From Alphaproteobacteria bacterium (GTDB taxonomy: Bacteria > Pseudomonadota > Alphaproteobacteria > Rhizobiales > Hyphomicrobiaceae): a stretch of DNA of 64,000 bases. The stretch lies in assembly GCA_019137195.1 (NCBI GenBank), contig JAGVSR010000010.1, positions 44,956-108,955 on the forward strand. Direction: 5' to 3'. Shown here in pieces: positions 51,813 through 60,400 of this stretch (position 1 is the stretch's first letter; each line of letters begins with the position of its first letter). Position numbers and translations under genes: made by a program. Below the pieces are notes generated by a model. It was not told the origin of the DNA. It searched no databases and worked only from the letters and a program-made list of their open reading frames with translations.

Positions 51813-52862
51813 TTACACCCACCCCATGAGCTCGCGGCGCACGATGGCCTCGATGACGTCTATGCCCTCGGGGCTGTCGTTCAAGGCCGGGAGGTAGGCG
51901 AACCTCTCTCCGCCGTTCGCCTCGAAAATGTGCCGGTTCTCGCCATCGAGCTCCTCGAGCGTCTCGAGGCAGTCGGCCGAGAACCCGGGCGCAACGAGCG
52001 CGAGGCGTTTAGTTCCTTCCTTCGCCAGCCGCTCGACCGTCATGTCGGTGTAGGGCTGCAGCCAGGGATCGTTGCCGAATCGCGACTGGAAGGTTGTCAG
52101 CCAGCGCTCGGGTGCAATGCCGAGCTTGTCGCGGAGTAGCCGCGACGTCTTCATGCAATGGCAGTGATAGGGGTCTCCCGCCTCGAAATACCGCTGCGGC
52201 ATGCCGTGGAAGGTGGCGATGATACGCTCGGGCTCGAAGTCGAGCTTGGCCAGGCTCGCCGTCGTCGATCTGGCGAGGCTCTCGATATAGGTAGGGTCGT
52301 CGTGATAGGCCGGCGCCACGCGTACGGCGGGCTGCCAGCGCATCTTCATGAGGGCGCGGAACGCCTGGTCGCACGCCGTCGCCGTCGTCGCCGCGGCGTA
52401 CTGCGGATAGAGCGGAACGAGGAGGATACGCTCACAGCCCCGTTCCTGAAGCGCGCGGATGCGGCTCTCCGTCGAGGGACTGGCGTAGCGCATGGCCCAG
52501 TCGACGATCACCTGCGGGTGGTCGGCGAGCCGCGCTCCGAGCGCCTCGGCCTGAGAGCGGGAGATCGTCTTGAGTGGTCCCTCGTCCTTCTCGTTGTTCC
52601 AGATCGTCGCGTAGTCGCGGCCCTTGCGCGACGGACGCACGGTCAGGATGACGAGGTTGAGGATCGGCCACCACTTCCACTTCGGCTCCTCGATGACGCG
52701 CTCGTCCGAAAGGAACTCCTTGAGGTACCGCCGCATTGGCCAGTAGCTGGTGCCATCCGGCGTGCCGAGGTTGAGGAGCAGCACACCGACACGTCCGTGC
52801 TCGACGCCAGGATGGTTTTCCGGCCAATGGCTGCGGTCGGGTCGGTAACGGTCTGACGACAT
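51813..52862 (-). CDS. hemH: Ferrochelatase
   Basis: A 349-residue enzyme inserting iron into protoporphyrin IX, the last step of haem synthesis. It starts MSSDRYRPDRSHWP with a short extension; the family begins at VGVLLLNLGTPDGTSYWPMRRYLKEFLSDERVIEEP. Other motifs are AMRYASPSTESRIRALQERGCERILLVPLYPQYAAATTATACDQ, IIATFHGMPQRYFEAGDPYHCHCMKTSRLL (catalytic His in FHGMP) and RFGNDPWLQPYTD. It lies 91 bases upstream of the double-TIR gene and 185 bases downstream of the CHAD gene, all on the minus strand. It may be co-transcribed with the TIR gene by read-through, but the gap is large. Confidence 0.96.
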   Translation of the reverse strand: MSSDRYRPDRSHWPENHPGVEHGRVGVLLLNLGTPDGTSYWPMRRYLKEFLSDERVIEEPKWKWWPILNLVILTVRPSRKGRDYATIWNNEKDEGPLKTISRSQAEALGARLADHPQVIVDWAMRYASPSTESRIRALQERGCERILLVPLYPQYAAATTATACDQAFRALMKMRWQPAVRVAPAYHDDPTYIESLARSTTASLAKLDFEPERIIATFHGMPQRYFEAGDPYHCHCMKTSRLLRDKLGIAPERWLTTFQSRFGNDPWLQPYTDMTVERLAKEGTKRLALVAPGFSADCLETLEELDGENRHIFEANGGERFAYLPALNDSPEGIDVIEAIVRRELMGWV

Positions 52863-53047
52863 TCAGGATTGGTCTCGCGGCTGGGCACGGCTCGAGGCCG
52901 GCGGCCGTCGCACCCTAGAGCATTTTCCGAGGAACTGGAAACCGGTCGTCGGAGAATGTGTGAGCGAGCACCGAATGGCAGCGGGGTTGCGGCAGCGCAC
53001 GAAAGGGAGCCGCACTTCCCGACGGCAGGGGTGGTGCTGATCCCGGC

Positions 53048-54055
53048 TCAGTCCTGCCCGGGAGGGCTCGCGGGCGAGCTTGTCGTTGGCGCCCCGGGCG
53101 TGAACGCGGTGGACGTGTCGAACGCCCCGTTGCCTCCGCCGCTCGCCTCGGCCCGTTGACGGGCCGCCTTCCAGATCGCGGCGATATGGTGCGCGAATGC
53201 CTTTGGCTTCTCGCTGAGGAGGATCGCGCCCTGGTGCCGGGCAGCGCCTCGCAGCTCGTTCTGGCGGCGCACGATCAGGCGCTGAAGCGCGTCGGTTTCG
53301 CCCGGCGCGAGCACGCTGTTCGGAAGCGCATCGATATGGTGCCGGAGGATCGTCAGGTCGTGCTCGAGCCCCAGCGTCTGCGACAGCTGGCGGGCGAGAC
53401 CGACGCGTGCGTCGAACATCGCCGGCCAGGCGCGTGACAAAAGCTGCATGTGGCGCCAGTGCCGCTGCACCGTCTTTCGCCACTCGTGGAAGGCCTCGCT
53501 CGTGCCTGCGGTGTACGCTTCCGCCATCGACCGGCGCGCCTGCTTCATGCCGAGAGCGAGGCCCTGCTCCACGCACGAGAGCCCGTCGGGCTTGAGCTCG
53601 AGCTTTTTGAAGCTTTGGGACATGTCCGCGAGCGAGGCGATGGCAGCCTCGACCGATGCGTCGCCGGCGGCGCCCGTGCCGCTCGCCCGGGTCGCCGCCG
53701 CGGCAAGGTGCTCCTCGACCGCGGCGAGGGCTGCCGTTTCGGGGCCCGACGCCGTGTGCCTCAGTTCGCCCACGGTCGCCGAGAGGATTTCCGCGTCGCG
53801 CGCCGCGGCAAGGCTCCGCCCGACGTCCCTCAGCTCGCCGTCGAGCTTGCGGAATACCGCCGGCGCCAGCCCCGGCTTCACGAGCCTCACGAGCGCACGT
53901 GCGCGCTTGAGGCATTTCCGCGTCTCGTGAACGGCGCTGACACCCGGCCGCTCGCTGGCGGCGGTGAGCTCCTTGATGGCACGCGCGAGCTGCTCGCGGC
54001 CGATCTTAGAGACGCTCGCTTCGATGTCTTGATCGAGCTTCAGCCGGTATGCCAT
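53048..54055 (-). CDS. CHAD-domain protein
   Basis: A 335-residue protein starting MAYRLKLDQDIEASVSKIGREQLARAIKEL, nearly all of it a CHAD domain (conserved histidine alpha-helical domain). Two signature segments of the domain are SAVHETRKCLKRARALVRLVKP (about 45-66) and SEAFHEWRKTVQRHWRHMQLLSR (about 192-214), each with conserved His and Arg/Lys residues that line a basic channel. Such domains bind inorganic polyphosphate and locate proteins to polyphosphate granules. The C-terminus is a Pro/Ser-rich tail. Start ATG at 54055; longer frame upstream adds unrelated residues. It is a likely polyphosphate-binding protein, not an enzyme by known motif. Confidence 0.88.
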   Translation of the reverse strand: MAYRLKLDQDIEASVSKIGREQLARAIKELTAASERPGVSAVHETRKCLKRARALVRLVKPGLAPAVFRKLDGELRDVGRSLAAARDAEILSATVGELRHTASGPETAALAAVEEHLAAAATRASGTGAAGDASVEAAIASLADMSQSFKKLELKPDGLSCVEQGLALGMKQARRSMAEAYTAGTSEAFHEWRKTVQRHWRHMQLLSRAWPAMFDARVGLARQLSQTLGLEHDLTILRHHIDALPNSVLAPGETDALQRLIVRRQNELRGAARHQGAILLSEKPKAFAHHIAAIWKAARQRAEASGGGNGAFDTSTAFTPGAPTTSSPASPPGQD

Positions 54056-54178
54056 GTCGGAGCCTGCAGGAGTTTGGAGGCCGAAGACCGCCCGCAACAT
54101 TGCGCGATCGGTTGTCACATTCCAGCCCGTTCGCGATCGGCGCGCCGGCAAGGTTCCCGCCCCGCATCTCGTCGCCGA

Positions 54179-55081
54179 TCAGCCCCCTGCGCCGAGGCTC
54201 GCTCTGGCGACGCAGCCGAGATCCCCCTCGATAGCGGCCGGCGCGCGTCGGTCCGGCTCGGCGCCACTCGCGTAGCGGACGATTCCGAGCCCGGGGCAGG
54301 GCGGCGGCGGTCCCATCGCGGCCCCGATCTCGATGCGTCCACCGGCGACGACGGCCTCGCCGCCGTCGAGCTTGGCGCGACGCCAGTCGGCGAGCGCTCT
54401 GGGCTCCGTGCAGCCCTGCTCGTCAGGGGCGCAGGAGCCAGTGTCGAGGTCGAGCGCAACGGCCCACAGTCCCGTGGTTCCGGTCTGGATGTGAACGGCC
54501 GTGCCGGCAGTGGCCCGCGGCTTGGCGGGCCCTTCCTCTGCGGCCGGTGGCGCAAGCGCCGCCAGATGCTCCTCCCGCGTGACGCGAACGCCGCCCTGGA
54601 GCCGGACCGCGACGGCGGTCAGCGACCGAGCCGCACTGCCCCCGGCCTTGCTGGACGGTGGGCTATCGTCCGCCGCGAGCGTCTGTCGCGACACGACGAG
54701 CTTCCAGTCCTTCGCCGGAAGCAGCCGGCGCACGGAGCCGATCCGGGTGACGCCGGTGAGAAGCACCACGTCTGCGTCGAGTGCGCTCTTGGGTACCTTG
54801 ACCTCCGGCGCGCTACGGCGCTCCGACCCAAACGACGTGCGCCAGGGAGATCGTACCGTCTCGGCGACTGGAGCGAGACCGGCGAGGCTCGCCGCGTCGA
54901 GACAGACGACCCTCAAGACCGGTCGGGCCTCGCCGGTTTGTGAACGGGCCGTGCCGAACGTACCGGCTAAGAGAGCCGCGGCCATGCCGGCGACGAGCAC
55001 CATGGCCCGTACGCGAGAGGGCGTGGGCGAAGCGCGGCGTCGGTCGCCCGTGATGGCCGTATGGGATAGAGTCACGCGCAT
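54179..55081 (-). CDS. Exported protein of unknown function
   Basis: A 300-residue protein with a signal peptide (core MVLVAGMAAALLAGTFGTARS, about residues 27-47). Start ATG at 55081 is used; an upstream ATG at 55117 and an internal ATG at 55003 (directly at the signal core) are alternatives. After the signal: RPVLRVVCLDAASLAGLAPVAETVR, then SALDADVVLLTGVTRIGSVRRLLPAKDWKLVVS, and a second half with four Cys (DTGSCAPDEQGC, PPCPGLG, DLGCVA). The DADVVLLTGV segment resembles the second strand of endonuclease/exonuclease/phosphatase-fold proteins, but no metal ligand or His pair is seen. Family unknown. Divergent from the DUF1499 gene. Confidence 0.6.
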   Translation of the reverse strand: MRVTLSHTAITGDRRRASPTPSRVRAMVLVAGMAAALLAGTFGTARSQTGEARPVLRVVCLDAASLAGLAPVAETVRSPWRTSFGSERRSAPEVKVPKSALDADVVLLTGVTRIGSVRRLLPAKDWKLVVSRQTLAADDSPPSSKAGGSAARSLTAVAVRLQGGVRVTREEHLAALAPPAAEEGPAKPRATAGTAVHIQTGTTGLWAVALDLDTGSCAPDEQGCTEPRALADWRRAKLDGGEAVVAGGRIEIGAAMGPPPPCPGLGIVRYASGAEPDRRAPAAIEGDLGCVARASLGAGG

Positions 55082-55228
55082 GTGGAGAGACACGTTTGGC
55101 CGTCGCGGCAGAGGCACATCACCGTTTCGGCCTATTCGACGTTATGCTACGTGGATCGCCGGCCCCGGCCAAGGGGGCTAGCCCTTGGGCTCGGCCCGAG
55201 GCTCGGATTGGGGAGCCGAATAAGCCGC

Positions 55229-56116
55229 ATGTACATCACGGTTCTGGAGGAGCCCTCGGCCCTGAGCCGCTGGACCAGCCGCACCGCGGTGTTCTCGGTG
55301 CTCCTGCTCGCCACGGCCTTCATACTGCATCGCCTGTTCGGCATGCCGACGCCGGTAGCGATCAATCTCGTCGCGGTCGCCTATCTCGGCGCCGTCGCGG
55401 CGATCCTGATGGGGCTCGCCGCGGCGATCGGCATCTGGCAGCGCGGCGGGCCCGGCACGGCCCGCATTGTCGCCGGCATGCTGATCGGCGGGCTCATGCT
55501 CGGCGCCGCACTCTCGGCGGGGGTGCTTGCGCGAGAGTATCCTCCCATCAACGACATTACGACCGATGCCGGCAGCCCTCCCGCCTTCGAGGAGCTTGCC
55601 AAGGCGCGGTCGCACGGCGCCAATCCGGCTGTCTATCCGGGCGCCCGTTTTGCGGCTTACCAGCGCGAGGCCTATCCGGATCTTCGGCCACTCGTGGCTC
55701 AGCGATCCATCGACGAGACGTTCGCCGTCGTCGCCGAGGTTGTGAAGAAGGCGAAGATGACGATCGTCCGCGCCGCGCCGCCGGCCGATGGCGGAGCCGG
55801 CGAAGGGGTAATTGAGGCGGTCGATCGCACGCTGATCGCCGGCTTCTACGACGACGTCGTCGTCCGCGTCACCGGCGGCGAGGAGCACTCCCGCGTCGAC
55901 GTCCGCTCCGCCTCCCGCTACGGCATCTACGACTATGGCCGCAACGCCGACCGCGTACGCGGTCTCCTGCGCGACATTGCCATGCGGCTCGCCTCGAGCG
56001 TCCCCGGCGACGCCCGGAAGGATGCGAAAGCAGCAGGGAAGCCCGGGGTCAAGCCGGGGAAAGCCTCTGATGCCAAGACGGAGGGCCGTCGCAAGCAACG
56101 AGACCGCGAGCGATGA
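55229..56116 (+). CDS. DUF1499 membrane protein
   Basis: A 295-residue protein. N-terminal half has three hydrophobic helices (about 19-37, 46-68, 79-98). C-terminal half is the DUF1499 domain: PGARFAAYQREAYPDLRPLVAQRSIDETFAVVAEVVKKAKMTIVRA, EGVIEAVDRTLIAGFYDDVVVRVTGGEEHSRVDVRSASRYGIYDYGRNADRVRGLLRDI. The domain is widespread in alphaproteobacteria and plants; role unknown. The last 68 bases overlap the convergent MBL-fold gene, so its Lys/Arg/Gly-rich C-terminal tail (about 24 residues) is encoded opposite the end of that gene. Start ATG at 55229. Confidence 0.85.
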   Translation: MYITVLEEPSALSRWTSRTAVFSVLLLATAFILHRLFGMPTPVAINLVAVAYLGAVAAILMGLAAAIGIWQRGGPGTARIVAGMLIGGLMLGAALSAGVLAREYPPINDITTDAGSPPAFEELAKARSHGANPAVYPGARFAAYQREAYPDLRPLVAQRSIDETFAVVAEVVKKAKMTIVRAAPPADGGAGEGVIEAVDRTLIAGFYDDVVVRVTGGEEHSRVDVRSASRYGIYDYGRNADRVRGLLRDIAMRLASSVPGDARKDAKAAGKPGVKPGKASDAKTEGRRKQRDRER

Positions 56117-56960
56117 GGTGCTCGACGTGGGCCTGCACAGAGAGTGTGGCCGCCACGTTGAGCTTCGGCCCGATGTCCGGATAGACGACTGGCACGATGT
56201 CGATAATGCTGTCGTTGCCCTTGCGGATGGCCTCGAGGATGGCCTGCTCGCGCCAGCGCCGGTGGATGAGGTAGGCCTTGACCGTGCGGGCCGGCTCGTC
56301 GATGCGTCCGCCGTGGGCCGGCAGATAGAGCGTGTCGCCACGCGCCGCGAGCTTCTCGAGCGAGGCCATGTAGTCGGCCATTCCACCTTCCGGCGGCGCC
56401 ACGACGCTCGTGTTCCAAGCCATCACGTGATCGCCGGAGAACAGCACACCGCGCCCCTCGAGCGCGAACGAGAGGTGGTCGGGTGCGTGCCCGGGCGTAT
56501 GCACGGCGCGGATCTCCCAGTCCTCGCCGCGAACGACGTCTCCGTCGGCGAGCGGTAGCGTCGGGGGCACGTCGTAGTTGACGAAATCGGTGCCGGAAGG
56601 GCTCGTCTGCGTGACGCCGTCGGGCGGGGCGCGGCGCGGGAAGGCCGCCACCTCGGCGCCGGTGGCCCGGACAAGCGCCGGCACGCCGTCGATGTGGTCG
56701 CGGTGGGCGTGCGTGACGAGAATGTGCGTGATCGGCCGGCCCGCGGCCACAGCCAGGATGGCAGCCAGATGTCGTTCGTCGTCGGGTCCGGGGTCGACGA
56801 CGGCGAGTGAGGTCGAGCCGACGAGATAGGTGTTGGTGCCCTTGTAGGTGAAGGGGCCGGGGTTCTCGGCCACGAGGCGCACGATGCCTGGCTTGATCGG
56901 CGAGGGTACGCCGTATTGGAACTCCATGGCCGTGCGGAAGTTCAGTCGGTCTTCGGCCAT
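56049..56960 (-). CDS. MBL-fold metallohydrolase (LACTB2 / glyoxalase II-like)
   Basis: A 303-residue metallo-beta-lactamase-fold hydrolase. Metal motif HAHRDH ([15 protein letters not shown]), then a His in [12 protein letters not shown], an Asp in [12 protein letters not shown] and a His in LPAHGG complete the usual binuclear site. The N-terminal part is the fold's strand unit [21 protein letters not shown] and the C-terminal part is a winged-helix-like segment (about 220-290) as in LACTB2. Members cut RNA or thioesters; substrate not predictable. Start ATG at 56960 and stop at 56049, 68 bases inside the end of the DUF1499 gene on the opposite strand. Confidence 0.9.
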   Translation of the reverse strand: MAEDRLNFRTAMEFQYGVPSPIKPGIVRLVAENPGPFTYKGTNTYLVGSTSLAVVDPGPDDERHLAAILAVAAGRPITHILVTHAHRDHIDGVPALVRATGAEVAAFPRRAPPDGVTQTSPSGTDFVNYDVPPTLPLADGDVVRGEDWEIRAVHTPGHAPDHLSFALEGRGVLFSGDHVMAWNTSVVAPPEGGMADYMASLEKLAARGDTLYLPAHGGRIDEPARTVKAYLIHRRWREQAILEAIRKGNDSIIDIVPVVYPDIGPKLNVAATLSVQAHVEHLIARGLVACDGPPSWHQRLSPA

Positions 56961-57069
56961 GCCCGGGTCCGCCTCGAGGCGTAATTGCGACAGGCAGCCG
57001 GGGTGCGTTCGGGAAGCCCAGAGCCGCTGCCGCTCGTGCGGGGCCGGCTGGCGCCGTCACCCGGAGGAT

Positions 57070-57146
57070 TGGTCGGAGCGAGAGGATTTGAACCTCCGAC
57101 CCCCTGCTCCCGAAGCAGGTGCGCTACCAGGCTGCGCTACGCTCCG
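57070..57146 (-). tRNA. tRNA-Pro(CGG)
   Basis: A 77-base cloverleaf: 7-bp acceptor stem (CGGAGCG with CGCTCCG), D arm, anticodon arm CCTGC-TTCGGGA-GCAGG giving anticodon CGG, T arm GGAGG-TTCAAAT-CCTCT (one G-T pair), discriminator A and CCA encoded in the DNA. It reads the codon CCG. Confidence 0.95.
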
Positions 57147-57443
57147 CCCGACCGTTTGGTCCTCATACTCGCTTGGCGGATGGCCCTTGTCCGGGCCGCG
57201 GGCCGCGAAGCGAGGCGCCTATATAGCGGCCGGGCCCCGGGGCTGCAAGCTGTTGTTCGAGGCCCCGTTTGGCTGAGCCCGGCCGCACGCCGAGCCCCCG
57301 GATCGGCAGCTCTCGCCGGCCTGTCGCAGGCGGACCTCGGCCATTGCCGGAGGGGGGCCAACTCAGTATGGTGCCGCGCTCCTGGCCGCCGGCAACCGGC
57401 GCGTCGGGAGCGCGGCCCGGATCTTCTGGAGCTTCCGGGCTGT
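57147..57443. other. Gap between the two divergent tRNA genes
   Basis: 297 bases with no gene recognised. The sequence is as GC-rich as its neighbours and contains no att-like repeat that I can see. Confidence 0.3.
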
Positions 57444-57518
57444 TGGGGCGTAGCCAAGTGGTAAGGCAGCGGATTTTGATTCCGCCATGCGGAGGTTCGA
57501 ACCCTCCCGCCCCAGCCA
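57444..57518 (+). tRNA. tRNA-Gln(TTG)
   Basis: A 75-base tRNA: acceptor TGGGGCG with CGCCCCA, anticodon arm GCGGA-TTTTGAT-TCCGC giving anticodon TTG, T arm GGAGG-TTCGAAC-CCTCC, discriminator G and encoded CCA. It reads CAA and, by wobble, CAG codons. Confidence 0.95.
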
Positions 57519-57904
57519 GTCTCTAACGGATTGATATGACATGGTATTGGGAGCGATTCGTCCGGCCGACGACGCCCGCTCTCCGTGCCTCGGCCTCAGG
57601 CACGTCTCAAGTTTGTGCTCCGGTCCGGGCCGAAGCGTGATGCCGATCGCCTCTGACCGGTGACCGTCTGCCCCGGGTCGCTGCGGCATCGCGAGTCGGT
57701 TTGGCTGGGCGTTGCCGGCTGGCAGGAGCTATACGGACTCCAAAGATGCCCTGGCTTGCGTCCGGCGTGTCACCGTGCGACGGGCGGGTGTGGGCGGTCC
57801 CACGCTGACGCGCCGTCCGCCAGCGGCAGAAGGACTGCCCAACAACGTCGGACAAACGGTATCATGTCATCGGTTCGCTCATCAAAACGGACGACGGGAG
57901 AGAC
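57519..57904. other. 386-base leader of the cobT operon
   Basis: Between tRNA-Gln and cobT. I searched it for a cobalamin riboswitch. The canonical B12-box and the CCGGTG...CCGG core were not found, although isolated pieces (GACCGGTGACCG, GGCTGGCAGGAG) occur. The last 15 bases give cobT a GGGAG Shine-Dalgarno. No gene called. Confidence 0.4.
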
Positions 57905-58966
57905 ATGCGGCTCGACTGGTTGAACATGCCCTGCGCCCCGCCGAGCAGGGAGCACGAGGACTTGGCGCGCCGCCGCCAGGAGCAATTGACCAAGCCGCCC
58001 GGCTCGCTGGGCCGCATGGAGGAGGCGGCGATTACGCTCGCCGGTCTGCAACGGACGCCGTCGCCGCGGGCGGAGCGGGTGCCGGTGGTCGTATTTGCCG
58101 GTGACCATGGCGTGGTCGCACAAGGTGTCTCGGCCTACCCCGCGGCCGTCACGGTCGAGATGCTGAAGAATTTCGCATCGGGCGGCGCCGCCATCTCCGT
58201 TCTGGCACGCGCACTCTCGCTTCCGCTCTCTGTCGTCGACGCGGGGTCCCTGCTCGAGGGAGAGATCTCCGGAGTGATCAGGGACAAGCCTTGTTACGGG
58301 TCGCGGGATTTCACGGTCGAGCGCGCACTGACCACGGCCGACCTCGCCTTTGCACTCGCCTGCGGTCAGCGCGCTGCCGGGCGCGCCGCATCCCACCGGG
58401 CCGACGTGTTGATCCTGGGCGAGATGGGAATTGGCAATACGACGTCGGCGGCTGCCATCGCTTGCGCCCTGACCGGCCGCTCGCCTGGCGACATGGTGGG
58501 CCTCGGCACCGGTGTCGACGCCGCAGGTCTCCGACGAAAGACCAGTGCCATCGAGAAGGCCTTGGTCCTGCACGGCCTCTCGACCGGAGACGTGCAGCCA
58601 CTCGATGTCCTCGAAACGGTTGGAGGTCTCGAGATAGCTGCCCTCACGGGGGCGATCATCGCATCGGCACAGGCCGGGGTTCCCATTCTCGTTGACGGGT
58701 TCATTGTCTCTGTTGCGGCGTTGGCAGCCGTGCGCCTGAATTCCTCGTGCCGGTCGTGGATGCTCTTTTCTCATCGCTCCGCCGAGCGCGGTCATCGCCT
58801 CGTGCTCGAGGCGCTTTCGGCCAACCCCATTCTCGATCTCGAGATGCGGCTCGGGGAAGGCTCGGGCGCCGCCATCGCACTGCCCATTCTCCGCCTCGCC
58901 TGCGTGCTGCACAACGCCATGGCGACGTTTGAGGAAGCGGCCGTCTCGGGACGCATCGGAACATGA
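57905..58966 (+). CDS. cobT: Nicotinate-nucleotide-dimethylbenzimidazole phosphoribosyltransferase
   Basis: A 353-residue cytosolic enzyme that makes alpha-ribazole phosphate for the lower ligand of cobalamin. Motifs: LTKPPGSLGRMEEAAITLAGLQ, VVVFAGDHGVVAQGVSAYP, SVVDAGSLLE..., ILGEMGIGNTTSAAAIACALTG, VGLGTGVDAAGLRRKTSAIEKAL, and a C-terminal LGEGSGAAIALPILRLACVLHNAMATF with the catalytic Glu in GEGSGAA. Start ATG at 57905 with GGGAG just upstream. The stop overlaps the cobC start (ATGA), so cobT-cobC-cobS form one tightly coupled operon with cbiB about 110 bases further on. Confidence 0.95.
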   Translation: MRLDWLNMPCAPPSREHEDLARRRQEQLTKPPGSLGRMEEAAITLAGLQRTPSPRAERVPVVVFAGDHGVVAQGVSAYPAAVTVEMLKNFASGGAAISVLARALSLPLSVVDAGSLLEGEISGVIRDKPCYGSRDFTVERALTTADLAFALACGQRAAGRAASHRADVLILGEMGIGNTTSAAAIACALTGRSPGDMVGLGTGVDAAGLRRKTSAIEKALVLHGLSTGDVQPLDVLETVGGLEIAALTGAIIASAQAGVPILVDGFIVSVAALAAVRLNSSCRSWMLFSHRSAERGHRLVLEALSANPILDLEMRLGEGSGAAIALPILRLACVLHNAMATFEEAAVSGRIGT

Positions 58967-59559
58967 TGGTCGATCTCCTGCGTCACGGCACGACGGGGCG
59001 GTCAGGTCATCTCGACGGCCGGACCGATTTTCCCGTCGACGACGACGGCTGGGCGCAGTTCCGCCGCCAGACGGAAGGCAGGATGTGGCCATTGATCGTC
59101 ACGTCACCGCTGAGGCGCGCGCGGGAGTGTGCCGAGCAGCTGGCACATCAGACCGGCGCCCGGCTGCACGTCGACCCGGATTGGGCCGAGCTCGATTTCG
59201 GCGCGCTGGATGGGCTTTCTCACGAGCGGATCGCGCAGGACCCGGACCTCTCGGCGGCTCAAGCGGCGTTCCAGGCCGACCCTAGCGCCTGTTCGTTGCC
59301 GGAGGGCGAGGCGTGGGTTGCGTTCGAGCAGCGGATCTCGCGCGCCCTGGGGCGGCTGGCGAGCGAGGAGGGGACTGGGCCGGTCCTCGTTGTCTCGCAT
59401 GCAGGCGCAATGCGAGCGGCGATGAGCGTGGCTTGCGGCATCGCGTTTGCGCCCTTGTGGTCCGTGCGGATCTCCCACGGCACCCGCGTACGCCTGAGAC
59501 TTGGCTCGGACGCCGGCGGCAGGATGTGGGGCGAGATCGTGGAGCTTTCGCAAGCATGA
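58963..59559 (+). CDS. cobC: Alpha-ribazole phosphatase-like histidine phosphatase
   Basis: A 198-residue histidine phosphatase: LLRHGTTGRSGHLDGRTDFPVD at the start (phosphorylated His in RHG), SPLRRARECAEQLA with the second Arg, a Glu in ELDFGALDGLSHERI, and VVSHAGAMRAAM with the second His. In Salmonella the CobC enzyme removes phosphate from alpha-ribazole 5'-phosphate in the same pathway as CobT and CobS. The gene's overlap with both neighbours (ATGA on each side) makes this function the likely one, but other substrates are possible in the family. In Pseudomonas nomenclature cobC is another gene. Confidence 0.85.
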   Translation: MMVDLLRHGTTGRSGHLDGRTDFPVDDDGWAQFRRQTEGRMWPLIVTSPLRRARECAEQLAHQTGARLHVDPDWAELDFGALDGLSHERIAQDPDLSAAQAAFQADPSACSLPEGEAWVAFEQRISRALGRLASEEGTGPVLVVSHAGAMRAAMSVACGIAFAPLWSVRISHGTRVRLRLGSDAGGRMWGEIVELSQA

Positions 59560-60287
59560 CGCTGCGCCATTTCCTGATCGCGCTTCAATTTCTTACGCGG
59601 CTGCCGTCGCCGCGTGTCGCAGCAGGAGAACCCGACGATCTTTCGCGCGCCGGCGTTTTCTTCCCCGTTGTTGGCCTATTGATTGGCTTGGCGGTCGCGG
59701 CTGCCCACGCCGGCGGAGGCCAGGTCACGGCGGCGATTGGCGGGCTCGTGGGCCTCATCGCCTGGGTCGGCATCACCGGCGGGCTGCACCTCGACGGTCT
59801 CGGCGACGTCACCGATGCGCTGGGCGCCTCCCACAAGAAGCCGGAACGGTTCGTCGAGGTGCTCGGGGACCCGCACGCCGGCAACTTTGCCGTGATCGCC
59901 ATTGCGCTTCAGCTGGCAACGAAACTCGTGCTCCTTGCGTCCTTGCCGACGTCCTGGACCACAGCTGTTGGCCTCGCGCTCGTATCGGCCTGGGCGCGAT
60001 GGGCGGCGCTCGGCTGGGCCGTGCTGCTCCCGCCGCTCAAGCCCGGGCTTGCTCTGAGCTTCTCGTCCCGCCTTTCGTCCGGCATGGTCGCGTGCTGGGG
60101 CGTCGTGCTTCTAGCCTTGAGCGTCTGGTTGTCGCCGATCTCGGTGGCCGCCCTCCCGGCAGCGCTCCTCGTCGGCCTCTTTTGGTACCGCAAGCTCGGT
60201 GGCATCACGGGAGACTGCCTCGGCGCCGGGATCGAGATCATGGAAAGCATTCTGCTCCTCGCGCTGGTTGTTTCGATTGCGCGCTGA
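59556..60287 (+). CDS. cobS: Adenosylcobinamide-GDP ribazoletransferase
   Basis: A 243-residue inner-membrane enzyme (CobV in Pseudomonas naming) joining alpha-ribazole to adenosylcobinamide-GDP. It shows FLIALQFLTRLPSPRVAAGEPDDLSRAGVFFPVVGLLIG at the start, the active-site Asp/His pattern GGLHLDGLGDVTDALGAS, then ERFVEVLGDPHAGNFAVIAI, and later YRKLGGITGDCLGAGIEIMES. About six hydrophobic helices. Length is close to the family norm of about 247. The start ATG overlaps the cobC stop by four bases. Confidence 0.95.
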   Translation: MTLRHFLIALQFLTRLPSPRVAAGEPDDLSRAGVFFPVVGLLIGLAVAAAHAGGGQVTAAIGGLVGLIAWVGITGGLHLDGLGDVTDALGASHKKPERFVEVLGDPHAGNFAVIAIALQLATKLVLLASLPTSWTTAVGLALVSAWARWAALGWAVLLPPLKPGLALSFSSRLSSGMVACWGVVLLALSVWLSPISVAALPAALLVGLFWYRKLGGITGDCLGAGIEIMESILLLALVVSIAR

Positions 60288-60400
60288 CGAAGAGACGGCA
60301 TGTGCGTTGTCCGGACGGCCGCCGTGGCAAGCGGGTTTCTCGCCGCCGAAGCCTGTGTTAGGCAGGTCCGGAATTCTTGTCCGTCATCGCGGGTCTTCGC

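Noticed and set aside
57070..57518. Integration site or genomic island at the tRNA pair
   Set aside because: No integrase, no direct repeat of a tRNA end, and both flanks hold ordinary core genes.
57519..57904. Possible cobalamin riboswitch upstream of cobT
   Set aside because: Only isolated resemblances (GACCGGTGACCG, GGCAGGAG) were found; the B12 box and CCGGTG...CCGG core are missing or out of order.
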